Assembly: GCA_020442225.1 (NCBI GenBank)
Contig: JAGRKR010000337.1
Location: 1 to 8,796, forward strand
Origin: Hyphomicrobiaceae bacterium
GTDB taxonomy: Bacteria > Pseudomonadota > Alphaproteobacteria > Rhizobiales > Hyphomicrobiaceae
Direction: 5' to 3'
Length of the DNA: 8,796 nucleotides
Under the pieces are notes generated by a model. That model made no database searches. It was not told the origin of the DNA and worked only from the letters and a program-made list of their open reading frames with translations. The position numbers and the translations under genes are program-made. Positions 1 through 7,320 of the stretch are shown here, in pieces (position 1 is the first letter of the stretch; the number at the start of each line of letters is the position of its first letter).

Positions 1-728
1 ATGTCGCGCCACATGGTCGGATCGGAGGCGGCGATCCGCGTGAAGTCGCGGAAGCCGCCGGCGGAGAACTTGATGACCTCGGATTGCGTCACGGAGGCGA
101 GGTCGTCGGCCGTGCCGACGATGTTGTAGGCGATGAGGTGCGGCAGATGGCTGGTGATGGCGAGCACGAGATCGTGGTGCTCCGGCGTCATGACCTCGAC
201 GTTGCTGCCGCAGGCCTGCCAGAAGGCCTTGAGTTTCGCGACCGCGGCGGCGTCGGTCGCGGGCGGCGGCGTCAGGATGCACCAACGCCCGTCGAACAGC
301 TCGGCGAAGCCCGACGCGGGCCCGGAGTGCTCGGTGCCGGCGATGGGGTGGCCGGGCACGAAATGCACGCCGGCCGGCACGTGGGGCGCGACATCGCGCA
401 CGACCGATGCCTTGACGGAGCCGACATCGGTGAGGATGGCGCCGGGCGCGAGCCTCGCCCCCAGTTGTGCCGCGACGGAGCCGAGTGCCCCCACCGGCAC
501 GCAGAGGATCACCAGATCGGCCTCGGCGACGGCCTCGGCGGGATCGGCGTAGGCCTTGGTGACGAGGCCGAGCTCGAGGGCGGTCCTGCGCGTCGCCTCG
601 CTCTGTGCCGCGCCGACGATCTCGCCGACGAGACCGGCCCGGCGCGCGGCATGACTGAGCGACGAGCCGATGAGGCCGATGCCGATCAGCGCCATGCGCC
701 GGAAGAGGGGGGCGGCTGAGCTGGTCAT
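1..728 (-). CDS. tyrC: Prephenate (cyclohexadienyl) dehydrogenase, 3' end cut off by the window edge
   Basis: NAD(P)-dependent oxidative decarboxylation of prephenate and/or arogenate on the way to tyrosine, in the cytoplasm. Read from the ATG at 728, 242 codons are present. Seen in the sequence: an N-terminal Rossmann nucleotide-binding loop GIGLIGSS (residues 16-23), DVGSVK (101-106), GHPIAGTE (126-133), SHLPH (193-197) and [10 protein letters not shown] (224-233) followed by SDPTMWRD, all hallmark blocks of the family. Homologues are usually about 290-310 residues, so roughly the last 50-70 residues lie beyond position 1. The start codon overlaps the hisC stop in ATGA (728-725), so translation is probably coupled to hisC. 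The motifs do not tell prephenate from arogenate preference, or NAD from NADP. The family assignment is secure; the symbol (tyrC versus tyrA) is a convention. Confidence 0.93.
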   Translation of the reverse strand, partial: MTSSAAPLFRRMALIGIGLIGSSLSHAARRAGLVGEIVGAAQSEATRRTALELGLVTKAYADPAEAVAEADLVILCVPVGALGSVAAQLGARLAPGAILTDVGSVKASVVRDVAPHVPAGVHFVPGHPIAGTEHSGPASGFAELFDGRWCILTPPPATDAAAVAKLKAFWQACGSNVEVMTPEHHDLVLAITSHLPHLIAYNIVGTADDLASVTQSEVIKFSAGGFRDFTRIAASDPTMWRD

Positions 729-1831
729 GCGCGCTTCCTGGCGACGAAGGCGGCGAGCGCCTCGACGACGGCCTTGTTGTCGCTCTCGGAGCCGATTGTG
801 AAGCGCAGCGCGCCCGGTAGTCCGTAGCCGCTGACGCGGCGCACGATGATGCGGCGCGACTTGAGGAAGGCGTCGGCCGCCGCCGCGTCCTTGCCGGCGA
901 CCTCGGGGAAATGCACGAGCAGGAAGTTGGCGACGCTCGGCGTCACCTCGAGCCCGAGAGCGGCGATCTCCGCCGACAGCCAGGCGAGCCAGCGCTCATT
1001 GTGCGCGATCGAGGTCTCGATGTGCGCCCGGTCGCGAATGGCGGCGATGCCGGCGGCGATGGCCGGGCTCGAGACGTTGAACGGGCCGCGGATGCGGTTG
1101 AGCACGCCGGCGATCCCGGCGGGACAGTAGGCCCAGCCGAGCCTCAGCGCTGCGAGGCCGTGGATCTTGGAGAAGGTCCGGGTCATCACGGTGTTGGGCG
1201 TGGTGGCGACCAGCTCGAGTCCCGCCTCGTAGTCGTTGCGCTTGACGTACTCGGCATAGGCGCCGTCCAGCACCAGCAGCACGTGCTCCGGCAGGCCTGC
1301 CCGCAGGCGGCGCACCTCGTCGATCGGCAGGTAAGTGCCCGTCGGGTTGTTGGGATTGGCCACGAACACGACCTTCGTGCGCGGCGAGACCTTGGCGAGG
1401 ATGGCGTCGACATCCGTCGTCAAGTTGCGCTCGGGCGCGACGACGGGCGTGCCGCCGTTGGCCAGGATGGCGATCTTGTACACGAGAAAGCCGTGCTCGG
1501 TGTAGATGCCCTCGTCGCCGGGACCGATATAGGCGTGCGCCAGCAGGTTCAGGAGCTCGTCGGAGCCAGCACCGCACACGATGCGGTCTGCGGCCAGGCC
1601 GTAGACGTCGGCGATCGCCTGACGCAGCGCCGTGGCGCCGCCATCGGGATAGCGGTCGAGCTGGCCGGCCTCGGCGGCGAAGGCCTCGCGCGCCTTCGGG
1701 CTCGGGCCGAGCGGCGTCTCGTTCGACGACAACTTGATCGGCTTGCCGCCGCCGGGCAAGGCGCTCTCACCCGGCACATAAGGATCGATCTCGAGGATGC
1801 CCGGCTTAGGCTGTGGCTGGCTGTTCGGCAT
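725..1831 (-). CDS. hisC: Histidinol-phosphate / aromatic aminotransferase (HisC type)
   Basis: PLP-dependent class I/II aminotransferase of 368 residues, the normal HisC length. Motifs in order: [12 protein letters not shown] (34-45), [11 protein letters not shown] (60-70), [11 protein letters not shown] (87-97), [11 protein letters not shown] (157-167), DGAYAEYV (189-196) with the PLP-contacting Asp189 and Tyr192, [17 protein letters not shown] (217-233) with Schiff-base Lys222 and phosphate-binding Arg230, GPFNVSSPA (249-257), and a C-terminal [14 protein letters not shown] (334-347) whose Arg343 should bind the substrate carboxylate. The ATG at 1831 is preferred because GAGAAGG sits 8 bases upstream; the reading frame stays open to 2095 but that extension is low-complexity, Arg-rich and runs into the metX upstream region. 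Known role: imidazole-acetol phosphate to histidinol phosphate with glutamate. The overlap with prephenate dehydrogenase suggests it (also) transaminates aromatic keto acids; this is inference. Confidence 0.94.
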   Translation of the reverse strand: MPNSQPQPKPGILEIDPYVPGESALPGGGKPIKLSSNETPLGPSPKAREAFAAEAGQLDRYPDGGATALRQAIADVYGLAADRIVCGAGSDELLNLLAHAYIGPGDEGIYTEHGFLVYKIAILANGGTPVVAPERNLTTDVDAILAKVSPRTKVVFVANPNNPTGTYLPIDEVRRLRAGLPEHVLLVLDGAYAEYVKRNDYEAGLELVATTPNTVMTRTFSKIHGLAALRLGWAYCPAGIAGVLNRIRGPFNVSSPAIAAGIAAIRDRAHIETSIAHNERWLAWLSAEIAALGLEVTPSVANFLLVHFPEVAGKDAAAADAFLKSRRIIVRRVSGYGLPGALRFTIGSESDNKAVVEALAAFVARKRA

Positions 1832-1839
1832 GTTGCGGA

Positions 1840-1846
1840 CCTTCTC
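1840..1846 (-). promoter_or_regulatory. Ribosome binding site of hisC
   Basis: GAGAAGG on the minus strand, 8 bases before the ATG at 1831. It decides the hisC start in favour of 1831 over the long upstream in-frame extension. Confidence 0.7.
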
Positions 1847-2058
1847 GGAGCACTGGCGGCGCCTGCGGAGGCTTTCGGCGCTGTCGACCGACGGCCAGAG
1901 TCTGGGGCTTCCGCCAAGGCGAAGATTGATAGGGCGGCGCGTCGATGAAATCAAAGAAAAGATTTGAACTTTCGGGGGGAAGCGCCTAGAGCAGGGTGGC
2001 TCGGGATCGTCCTGGTCCCTGCCTGTGCGACCCCGGCTGCGTGGTCGTCGGCGGGGCG

Positions 2059-2079
2059 ATCGGCCGGACGTCCGGCGAT
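2059..2079. repeat. Perfect 14-base palindrome upstream of metX
   Basis: GCCGGACGTCCGGC at 2063-2076 is its own reverse complement. Allowing G2062 to bulge, the dyad extends through ATC (2059-2061) against GAT (2077-2079). It ends 46 bases before the chosen metX ATG. It could be an operator bound by a dimeric repressor or, as RNA, part of a leader hairpin. In a GC-rich genome such dyads also occur by chance, so the function is not established. The arm sequence CCGGC recurs at 2096-2100 and 2105-2109. Confidence 0.4.
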
Positions 2080-2125
2080 TGTCCAGGCTCACCATCCGGC
2101 GGGACCGGCGGCGTCCGACGGAGTC

Positions 2126-3346
2126 ATGAACGGTAGCGCTCTACGAGGGCCCATGCTCGAGGGCAATAACCACGCGTCCCAGGCCGAGCGACCGCAGAGC
2201 CTGGTCATGCATTTTGGCCCGGACGAGCCGCTGCGGCTGGACAGTGGCCAGTCACTCTCCCCTTACACGATCGCCTATCAGACGTACGGGACGCTCAACG
2301 CCGAGCGCACCAACGCCATTCTCGTGTGTCACGCGCTGACCGGCGACCAGCACGTCGCGAACACGCATCCCGTCACCGGCAAGCCCGGCTGGTGGGAGAC
2401 GATGGTCGGACCCGGCCGGCCCGTCGACACCGATCGCTTCCATGTGATCTGCGCAAACATCCTCGGCGGCTGCATGGGCTCGACCGGACCCGCTTCGATC
2501 AACCCGAAGACCGGCCGGCCCTGGGGCCTGTCGTTTCCGGTCATCACGGTCGGCGACATGGTCGAGGCCCAGGCGCGGCTGGTCGAGCGCCTCGGCATCG
2601 AGCAACTGTTCTGCGTGATCGGCGGCTCGCTCGGCGGCATGCAGGTGCTCGAGTGGGCCGCGAAGTACAAGGAGCGCGTCTTCTGCGCCGTGCCGATCGC
2701 CGCCGCCGCGCGGCACACCTCGCAGAATATCGCCTTCCACGAGGTCGGACGACAGGCTGTCATGGCCGATCCGGACTGGCAGGGCGGACGCTACCTCGAG
2801 CTCGGAACGAAGCCGCGCAACGGCCTCGCCGTCGCGCGTATGGCTGTCCACATCACGTATCTCTCCGAGGATGCGCTGCACCTCAAGTTCGGGCGCAACC
2901 TGCAGGATCGCGAGAAGGTCACCTTCAGCTTCAACGCCGACTTCCAGGTGGAGAGCTATCTGCGCCATCAAGGCTCGACGTTCGTCGATCGCTTCGATGC
3001 CAACAGCTACCTCTACATCACACGCGCGATGGACTACTTCGACATGGCGGAGGCGTACGGCCAGACGCTCGCCAACGCCTTTCGCGGCACCAAGACGCGG
3101 TTCTGCGTGGTATCGTTCACGTCGGATTGGCTCTATCCGACCCGCGAGAGCCGCCAGATCGTGCAGGCCCTCAACGCCGTGGCCGCCAACGTCAGCTTCG
3201 TCGAGGTCGAATCCGACAAGGGGCACGACGCCTTCCTGCTCGACGAGCCGGAAATGTTCGCGACCGTTCGGGGCTTCATCAACGCGGCCGCCGAGCGGCG
3301 CGGCTTGCCGGCGGATGCGAGCAGGGCAAAGAGGCCGGGAGCATGA
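2126..3346 (+). CDS. metX: Homoserine O-acetyltransferase (or O-succinyltransferase) of the MetX family
   Basis: Alpha/beta-hydrolase-fold acyltransferase that acylates the hydroxyl of L-homoserine, the first dedicated step to methionine. 406 residues from the ATG at 2126. Seen: [12 protein letters not shown] (68-79) forming the oxyanion-hole region, [10 protein letters not shown] (88-97), [15 protein letters not shown] (111-125), the nucleophile elbow GGSLGGMQ (166-173) with Ser168, [16 protein letters not shown] (197-212), SFTSDWLYP (330-338) with the acid Asp334, and [11 protein letters not shown] (363-373) with His367, so the Ser-Asp-His triad is intact. The start is uncertain: the frame is open from a TTG at 1964, and the ATG at 2126 has GGAG only 2 bases upstream, while the in-frame ATG at 2153 has GAGGG closer to usual spacing. 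Conserved sequence begins near residue 25, so either fits. Followed by metW with an ATGA overlap. The motifs alone do not settle acetyl versus succinyl donor. Confidence 0.95.
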   Translation: MNGSALRGPMLEGNNHASQAERPQSLVMHFGPDEPLRLDSGQSLSPYTIAYQTYGTLNAERTNAILVCHALTGDQHVANTHPVTGKPGWWETMVGPGRPVDTDRFHVICANILGGCMGSTGPASINPKTGRPWGLSFPVITVGDMVEAQARLVERLGIEQLFCVIGGSLGGMQVLEWAAKYKERVFCAVPIAAAARHTSQNIAFHEVGRQAVMADPDWQGGRYLELGTKPRNGLAVARMAVHITYLSEDALHLKFGRNLQDREKVTFSFNADFQVESYLRHQGSTFVDRFDANSYLYITRAMDYFDMAEAYGQTLANAFRGTKTRFCVVSFTSDWLYPTRESRQIVQALNAVAANVSFVEVESDKGHDAFLLDEPEMFATVRGFINAAAERRGLPADASRAKRPGA

Positions 3347-3984
3347 ACGCACCATTGACCGGTCACGTCCACGAGCCCCGCGTCGACCATCTGCTCATCT
3401 GCGAGATGGTGACGCCCGGCGCACGCGTGATCGATGTCGGCTGCGGCGACGGTGCGCTGCTGGCTCTGCTCGCCAGCCGCAAGGTGGTCGACGGGCGCGG
3501 TGTCGAGATCAGCCGCGAGCGCGTCAACGCCTGCGTGGCGCGCGGGCTGTCCGTCATCCAGGGCGACGCCGACCGCGATCTCGACGACTATCCCGACGAC
3601 GCCTTCGATTTTGCCATTCTGAGCCTCACCATTCAGGCGACGCGCAAACCCAAGGCGGTGCTCGAGAATCTGCTCCGCATCGGTCGCAATGCCATCGTCT
3701 CCTTCCCGAATTTCGGGCACTGGGAGGTGCGGCTGAAGCTGTTGTTCGGCGGCCGCATGCCCGTGACGAAGAACCTGAGCGAGCCCTGGTACGCCACGCC
3801 GAACGCGCATCTGTGCACCATCAAGGATTTCGTCGATCTCTGCGAGAACGTCGATGCCAGGGTGCGCCAGGCCGTGGCCTTCAACAGCTCTGGGCGCCGC
3901 CTGCCGCCGAGCGTGCCGCTGGGCGCGCAGAACCTGCTCGGCGAGAAGGCCGTTTTCCTCCTGTCGCGCCACGCGGAGCTCTGA
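3343..3984 (+). CDS. metW: Methionine biosynthesis protein MetW (SAM-methyltransferase fold)
   Basis: 213-residue protein with the class I methyltransferase nucleotide-binding motif [12 protein letters not shown] (29-40), an acidic end of the next strand in GVEIS (53-57), and [18 protein letters not shown] (73-90). The blocks [11 protein letters not shown] (93-103), [24 protein letters not shown] (119-142) and [16 protein letters not shown] (148-163) are the MetW signature. No methyl acceptor is established for the family; in other proteobacteria (for example Pseudomonas putida) metW is needed together with metX for methionine synthesis from homoserine. The start ATG at 3343 overlaps the metX stop (3344-3346), which points to coupled translation and matched production of the two proteins. 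It ends 12 bases before the stop of the convergent gene on the other strand, leaving almost no room for a separate terminator. Confidence 0.94.
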   Translation: MNAPLTGHVHEPRVDHLLICEMVTPGARVIDVGCGDGALLALLASRKVVDGRGVEISRERVNACVARGLSVIQGDADRDLDDYPDDAFDFAILSLTIQATRKPKAVLENLLRIGRNAIVSFPNFGHWEVRLKLLFGGRMPVTKNLSEPWYATPNAHLCTIKDFVDLCENVDARVRQAVAFNSSGRRLPPSVPLGAQNLLGEKAVFLLSRHAEL

Positions 3985-3996
3985 CCCCGTTCGCTC

Positions 3997-6768
3997 TCAG
4001 CTCGCGCCCGCGCTGTCCGCGGGTGGAGGCGCCGACGCTGCACGAGCGCCGTCCCGGAACACCAGACGCTGATAGACCAGGGCCAGCGCCAGCAGGACGC
4101 CGCCGAGCGCCAGGAACGAGACCGCGCGCCACAGCCCCTGAAGCACAGACAGATCGATCAGGAACACCTTGAGCACGGTCAGCACGACGATGAGCGCGGA
4201 CGCCAGCCGCATCTCGCGCGATTGGCGCATGACACCTGCCGCCAGGAGGCCGACGCCGATCGCGAGCCAGCCGGCCGAGTAGGCCCATTGCTCAGCCTCG
4301 CTGGTGTGGCGGCCGACGCCGATCCGCGCGCCCTGGAAGAGGTGGCGGATCTCGAGGGACACGTAGGCGAAGAGCAGGCAGAGCGCCAGTGCGTTGGCGC
4401 CGTTGACGTACCAGGCCGGCCGAACCTCCCGGACCCGGCTGGCGAGCCAGGCGAGCCCGACGGCGGGCAGCAGATAGGCGACGAAAAGCGAGCTTGCGAG
4501 GCCGCGGCCGTAGATGGGCTCGTTGGTCAGCGCGGGGTTGTGACCGATCCCGAGCCCGAAGGCGATCAAGGCCGCCGCAATCAGGCCGGCGACGAGCGAG
4601 CCCAGCCGGAACACGACGTTCGCGCGCGCCGAATCGAGACGCGCGAGCACGTAGGCGAACAGGATGGCGGTGATGGCGAGCAGGCCCTGCTCGAAATGAT
4701 CCGTGCCGGCGCGCAGCGGATCGCCGCCGGTCACGAGGTGGCGGATCTGGAAGACGACGAGGAGTGCGGCGAACAGCACAGTGAGCGCATCCGTGATCTT
4801 GAGCGCATCGTCGTCACGGACCTTGCGAAGCTCGGCCGCGGCATAGGCGAAGGCGAGTGTGGGCACGCCGTAGCCGATCAGCAGCCAATTCAGGATCGGC
4901 GTGGTGCCGACGTCGCCGCCCATGATGCGGGGGTCCCACGCGAGGCGCCCGAGCACGACGACCCCGAGCGCCATCACCGCACCCCTGAGCGCAGGGATAT
5001 CCTGACGCGAGGCGACGAATGCGGTTCCGGCGGCGGACAAGGCCAGGGCGACGGTGAGGTAGCCGCGAGACAGCGCGCAGACCAGGGCGAACGCGAATGC
5101 GGCGATGGCGGCGGCCGCGAAGGCGCCCGTGCCGAGCCGGATGGCGGGCGTCGGGGCGGCGGCTTCCGCCGTGCGGAAACGGCTGGCGGCAAACGCCATG
5201 ACGAGGCTCAGCACGGTTCCGAGCACAGCGAAGCGCAGCGAATGGTCGAATTGCGTAATTCTGAGATAGGCGATGGCGAGCGCGATCACCGGGCCGGTGG
5301 CGGCAGCGACCGCGTAGGCTGCCGCCGTCCGTGTCGGCAGCAGCAGGCCCTGGCCGAGCCGCCAGGCCGAGACGACGGCGACGCCGGCCATCAGCAAGCC
5401 GCCGTGGACGAGGTAGAGCTGCAGGCTGTCGGGGATGCGCAACGCCAGCGCGACCAGCGGCATGAGGCCGGTCGCGTAACTGGGGATGGCCCGGTCCATC
5501 GGCCAGGCCAGCAGCACGCCCGCGACCAGCACGGCGGCGAGCGTTGCGGCGGAGGCGGCGGGCGCGCTCACGACCGAGGTGCCGACGAGCACGGCGACCA
5601 TGACGCCGGCGAGCAACATCCAGCCACTGCCATGCGGGCTGACCGAGAGGGTGAGCACGGCGAGAAGCACCAGGGCTGCCAGCACGCCGGCCGCGACGCG
5701 GTCCAGCCGGGCGTCCTCGTCGGGCCGTCCGAGATGCGGCTCGACGGCGATGAAGACGGCGGCCAATGCCAACTGGATGGCCACGTGCGCGAGCGGCGCC
5801 AGATCGCGCAGGCCCATGGTGCCGAAAGCGGTGGCGTTGAACGCCAGCCCCCACACGACGACGCCCACGACGACGGTGACCGCCAGCCACAGCCAGCGGC
5901 GCAGCCGCGCGAGGCCATAGGCCGACAGCGCCACGAAGGCGAGATACAGCACGACCGGCCACGCCGAGCGCGAGGAGGACGAGATCAGCAGGGGCGTGAC
6001 GAGTGAGCCGACAAGGCCGAGACCTGCGAGCGCCGGACCATGCAGTGCCGCGAGCAGCATCGTGCCCACGGCGACCAGGCCCAGCAGCAGGAAGGCCAGT
6101 GTCGGGCCGATGAACCCGAACAGCGCGTGCGCCGCATAGAGGCTGCCGAACAAGGCGATCGTGCCCGCTGCCGTCAGCACGCTCGGGATATGGGCGCTCG
6201 GCAGCACGGAGATCTCCGACTGCCGCTCGCGCCGACGCAACCATTCGCCGACGCCGGCGAGCGCCAGGCCGAGCACGATCCCGAGCACGATGCGCACCTT
6301 GGGGCCGAGCATGCCGCGCTCAATGGCGTAGCCGACGAAGAGCAGCGCTCCGAGCGCCAGTGCCAGACCACCCGTCCACACCAGCCAGCGCGTGCCGAAG
6401 CGTTCCTCGAGGCTGAGGCGGGGCGGTGGCGGGGGAACGGGCAACTCCGCGTCGGGCGGCGGCGGTGTGGCCGGGCCATCCGGCGGCACGGTCCCGGCGG
6501 GCTCGCCGGCCTCGGAGGGCGGCGGGGGCGCCTTGACGGCGCGCGGCAGCCGGATGTGCGCGGCTTTCGGCGCCTCGGGCGCCGGCTTCGGCTGTGGCGG
6601 CTCATCGGCTGCCGCTCCCCCTCGCCCGGCTTCGAGCAGGGCGACGAGCGTCTTCACCTCGTCTTCCAGCTGGGACAGGCGCCGCGACTGCCCCATCGCG
6701 ACAAGGAAGCCGAGCACACCGAGACCGAGGGCGCCCACGATCGCCAGTACGAGCAGCATGAACCCCAT
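3997..6768 (-). CDS. DUF2339-type large polytopic inner-membrane protein
   Basis: 923 residues from the ATG at 6768. Order: an N-terminal membrane helix (about 3-25), a short charged helical stretch that could be a coiled coil (28-48), a Pro/Ala-rich linker (about 55-117), then hydrophobic segments nearly to the end, at least twenty by eye, and a short Ala/Pro-rich tail. Family-like blocks: TRWLVWTGGLALALGALLFV (126-145), GMLGPKVRIVLGIVLGLAL (152-170) with GEWLRRR after it, HGPALAGLGLVGSLVTPLL (243-261), QWAYSAGWLAIGVGLLAAG (827-845) and VLKVFLIDLSVLQGLWR (865-881). An IRHL motif occurs twice (675-678 and 807-810). The start is supported by GAAGGAG 10 bases upstream; the open frame continuing to 7419 is an Arg-rich artefact opposite the cupin gene. 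Function unknown: the fold suggests envelope or transport, but nothing here identifies a substrate. Monocistronic as far as can be seen. Confidence 0.88.
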   Translation of the reverse strand: MGFMLLVLAIVGALGLGVLGFLVAMGQSRRLSQLEDEVKTLVALLEAGRGGAAADEPPQPKPAPEAPKAAHIRLPRAVKAPPPPSEAGEPAGTVPPDGPATPPPPDAELPVPPPPPRLSLEERFGTRWLVWTGGLALALGALLFVGYAIERGMLGPKVRIVLGIVLGLALAGVGEWLRRRERQSEISVLPSAHIPSVLTAAGTIALFGSLYAAHALFGFIGPTLAFLLLGLVAVGTMLLAALHGPALAGLGLVGSLVTPLLISSSSRSAWPVVLYLAFVALSAYGLARLRRWLWLAVTVVVGVVVWGLAFNATAFGTMGLRDLAPLAHVAIQLALAAVFIAVEPHLGRPDEDARLDRVAAGVLAALVLLAVLTLSVSPHGSGWMLLAGVMVAVLVGTSVVSAPAASAATLAAVLVAGVLLAWPMDRAIPSYATGLMPLVALALRIPDSLQLYLVHGGLLMAGVAVVSAWRLGQGLLLPTRTAAAYAVAAATGPVIALAIAYLRITQFDHSLRFAVLGTVLSLVMAFAASRFRTAEAAAPTPAIRLGTGAFAAAAIAAFAFALVCALSRGYLTVALALSAAGTAFVASRQDIPALRGAVMALGVVVLGRLAWDPRIMGGDVGTTPILNWLLIGYGVPTLAFAYAAAELRKVRDDDALKITDALTVLFAALLVVFQIRHLVTGGDPLRAGTDHFEQGLLAITAILFAYVLARLDSARANVVFRLGSLVAGLIAAALIAFGLGIGHNPALTNEPIYGRGLASSLFVAYLLPAVGLAWLASRVREVRPAWYVNGANALALCLLFAYVSLEIRHLFQGARIGVGRHTSEAEQWAYSAGWLAIGVGLLAAGVMRQSREMRLASALIVVLTVLKVFLIDLSVLQGLWRAVSFLALGGVLLALALVYQRLVFRDGARAASAPPPADSAGAS

Positions 6769-6778
6769 CTCGTCCGCG

Positions 6779-6785
6779 CTCCTTC
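6779..6785 (-). promoter_or_regulatory. Ribosome binding site of the DUF2339 gene
   Basis: GAAGGAG on the minus strand, 10 bases before the ATG at 6768. It fixes the start and argues against the upstream in-frame extension, which runs to 7419. Confidence 0.7.
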
Positions 6786-6916
6786 GCGTGAGAACGCCGG
6801 TCTCTGAAGGGGCTCCGACAGGTGGAGGCCACTCCGGGACCTTGGCATGCGCCGCCGATTCGACATCTTGTCTCGAACCGGCCGCCGATGCACGCTCCCT
6901 CGTCCGGGTACGACAT

Positions 6917-6921
6917 GGAGG
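6917..6921 (+). promoter_or_regulatory. Ribosome binding site of the cupin gene
   Basis: GGAGG ends 8 bases before the ATG at 6930, an ideal spacing. It favours 6930 over the in-frame ATGs at 6822, 6888 and 6915; the last of these overlaps the GGAGG itself. Confidence 0.65.
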
Positions 6922-6929
6922 CTGTGGAC

Positions 6930-7280
6930 ATGAAGGACTGGGTGGTGAGCCTCGCCGAGGCGCGGCAGGCGGAGATCCCGGCCGGTGCGCGGTCGGCGCT
7001 CCTGATGCGGCATGGCAGCATGTCGTTGCGCTACTACGCACCGAAAGGGCGCGACTTGCAGACGCCGCACGACCAGGACGAGATCTATGTTGTCGCGAGC
7101 GGCCGTGGGCTCGTCGCATCCGGTCCGGACGAGGCGCGGCTCGAGCGGCGTGTTTTCGGGCCGGGGGATGCCATCTTCGTACCGGCCGGCTATGTTCACC
7201 GCTTCGAGGACTTCTGCGACGAGTTCGCGACCTGGGTTGTGTTCTGGGGACCGACCGGGGGCGAGCGTGCGGGGGCGTGA
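6930..7280 (+). CDS. Small single-domain cupin protein
   Basis: 116-residue single cupin barrel. Seen: YYAPKGRDLQTPHDQDEIYVV (35-55) followed by SGRG (57-60) as cupin motif 1, and FGPGDAIFVPAGYVHRFEDF (76-95) as motif 2, with a well-conserved C-terminal FATWVVFWGPTGG (99-111). The classical HxHxxxxE set of ligands is not present: motif 1 offers only His47, Gln49, Asp50 and Glu51, and motif 2 supplies His90. I recall a family of small cupins with the same PH-x-QDE pattern, so this looks like a subfamily trait and not damage. Substrate and reaction are unknown. The ATG at 6930 is chosen for its ribosome binding site. The next gene starts 41 bases after the stop on the same strand, probably in one transcript. 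Confidence 0.85.
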   Translation: MKDWVVSLAEARQAEIPAGARSALLMRHGSMSLRYYAPKGRDLQTPHDQDEIYVVASGRGLVASGPDEARLERRVFGPGDAIFVPAGYVHRFEDFCDEFATWVVFWGPTGGERAGA

Positions 7281-7308
7281 GGCCGCCGCGCGAACAGTGC
7301 AACGCCAT

Positions 7309-7313
7309 GGAGG
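7309..7313 (+). promoter_or_regulatory. Ribosome binding site that decides the GTG start of the NIPSNAP gene
   Basis: GGAGG followed by 7 bases (AAACAGC) and then GTG at 7321. The reading frame is open much further upstream (to 7012) inside the cupin gene, so this site is what identifies the true start. Confidence 0.8.
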
Positions 7314-7320
7314 AAACAGC

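Larger units (their letters stand above)
1832..2125. promoter_or_regulatory. Divergent hisC / metX intergenic region
   Basis: This 294-base gap between the hisC and metX start codons must carry the promoters of both operons. Most of it is very GC-rich, apart from an A/T-rich patch at about 1946-1975 where AAATC (1948-1952) can pair with GATTT (1961-1965). Weak sigma-70-like hexamers are present on the plus strand, for example TTGAAC at 1964-1969 with TAGAGC at 1987-1992 (17-base spacer), but the match is poor and I do not assign a transcription start. The would-be metX leader also holds GCAGGG (1991-1996) facing CCCTGC (2017-2022), and the palindrome listed separately. I see no SAM-II riboswitch core in it. 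Confidence 0.5.
6769..6929. promoter_or_regulatory. Divergent upstream region of the DUF2339 gene and the cupin operon
   Basis: 161 bases between two divergent start codons. It holds both ribosome binding sites, a direct repeat GCCGCCGAT at 6851-6859 and 6881-6889 (30 bases apart, about three helical turns), and between the copies an inverted repeat TTCGA (6859-6863) facing TCGAA (6873-6877). No clear -35/-10 pair was found on either strand. The dyad flanked by direct repeats could be a regulator site, but this rests on pattern only. Confidence 0.35.

Noticed and set aside
911..1948. 345-codon open frame on the plus strand
   Set aside because: It is antisense to hisC, whose motifs are all intact, and its translation has the Arg/Asp/Gly/Val-rich composition of an antisense frame.
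1964..2125. TTG-initiated extension of metX
   Set aside because: It has no ribosome binding site and a non-protein-like composition, and it would run through the regulatory region. Conserved MetX sequence starts well after 2126.
1832..2125. SAM-II riboswitch upstream of metX
   Set aside because: I looked for it because it is common before methionine genes in alphaproteobacteria. The conserved GAUUU, GAUAAA-type and GCUAAAA elements in the right order are not present.
2252..3355. 367-codon open frame on the minus strand
   Set aside because: It is antisense to metX and has no recognisable motif. The metX frame carries the complete catalytic triad.
4222..6006. 594-codon open frame on the plus strand
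   Set aside because: It is antisense to the DUF2339 gene. Its translation is rich in Arg, Gly, Glu, Asp and Gln with no domain pattern, as expected opposite a GC-rich gene for a hydrophobic protein.
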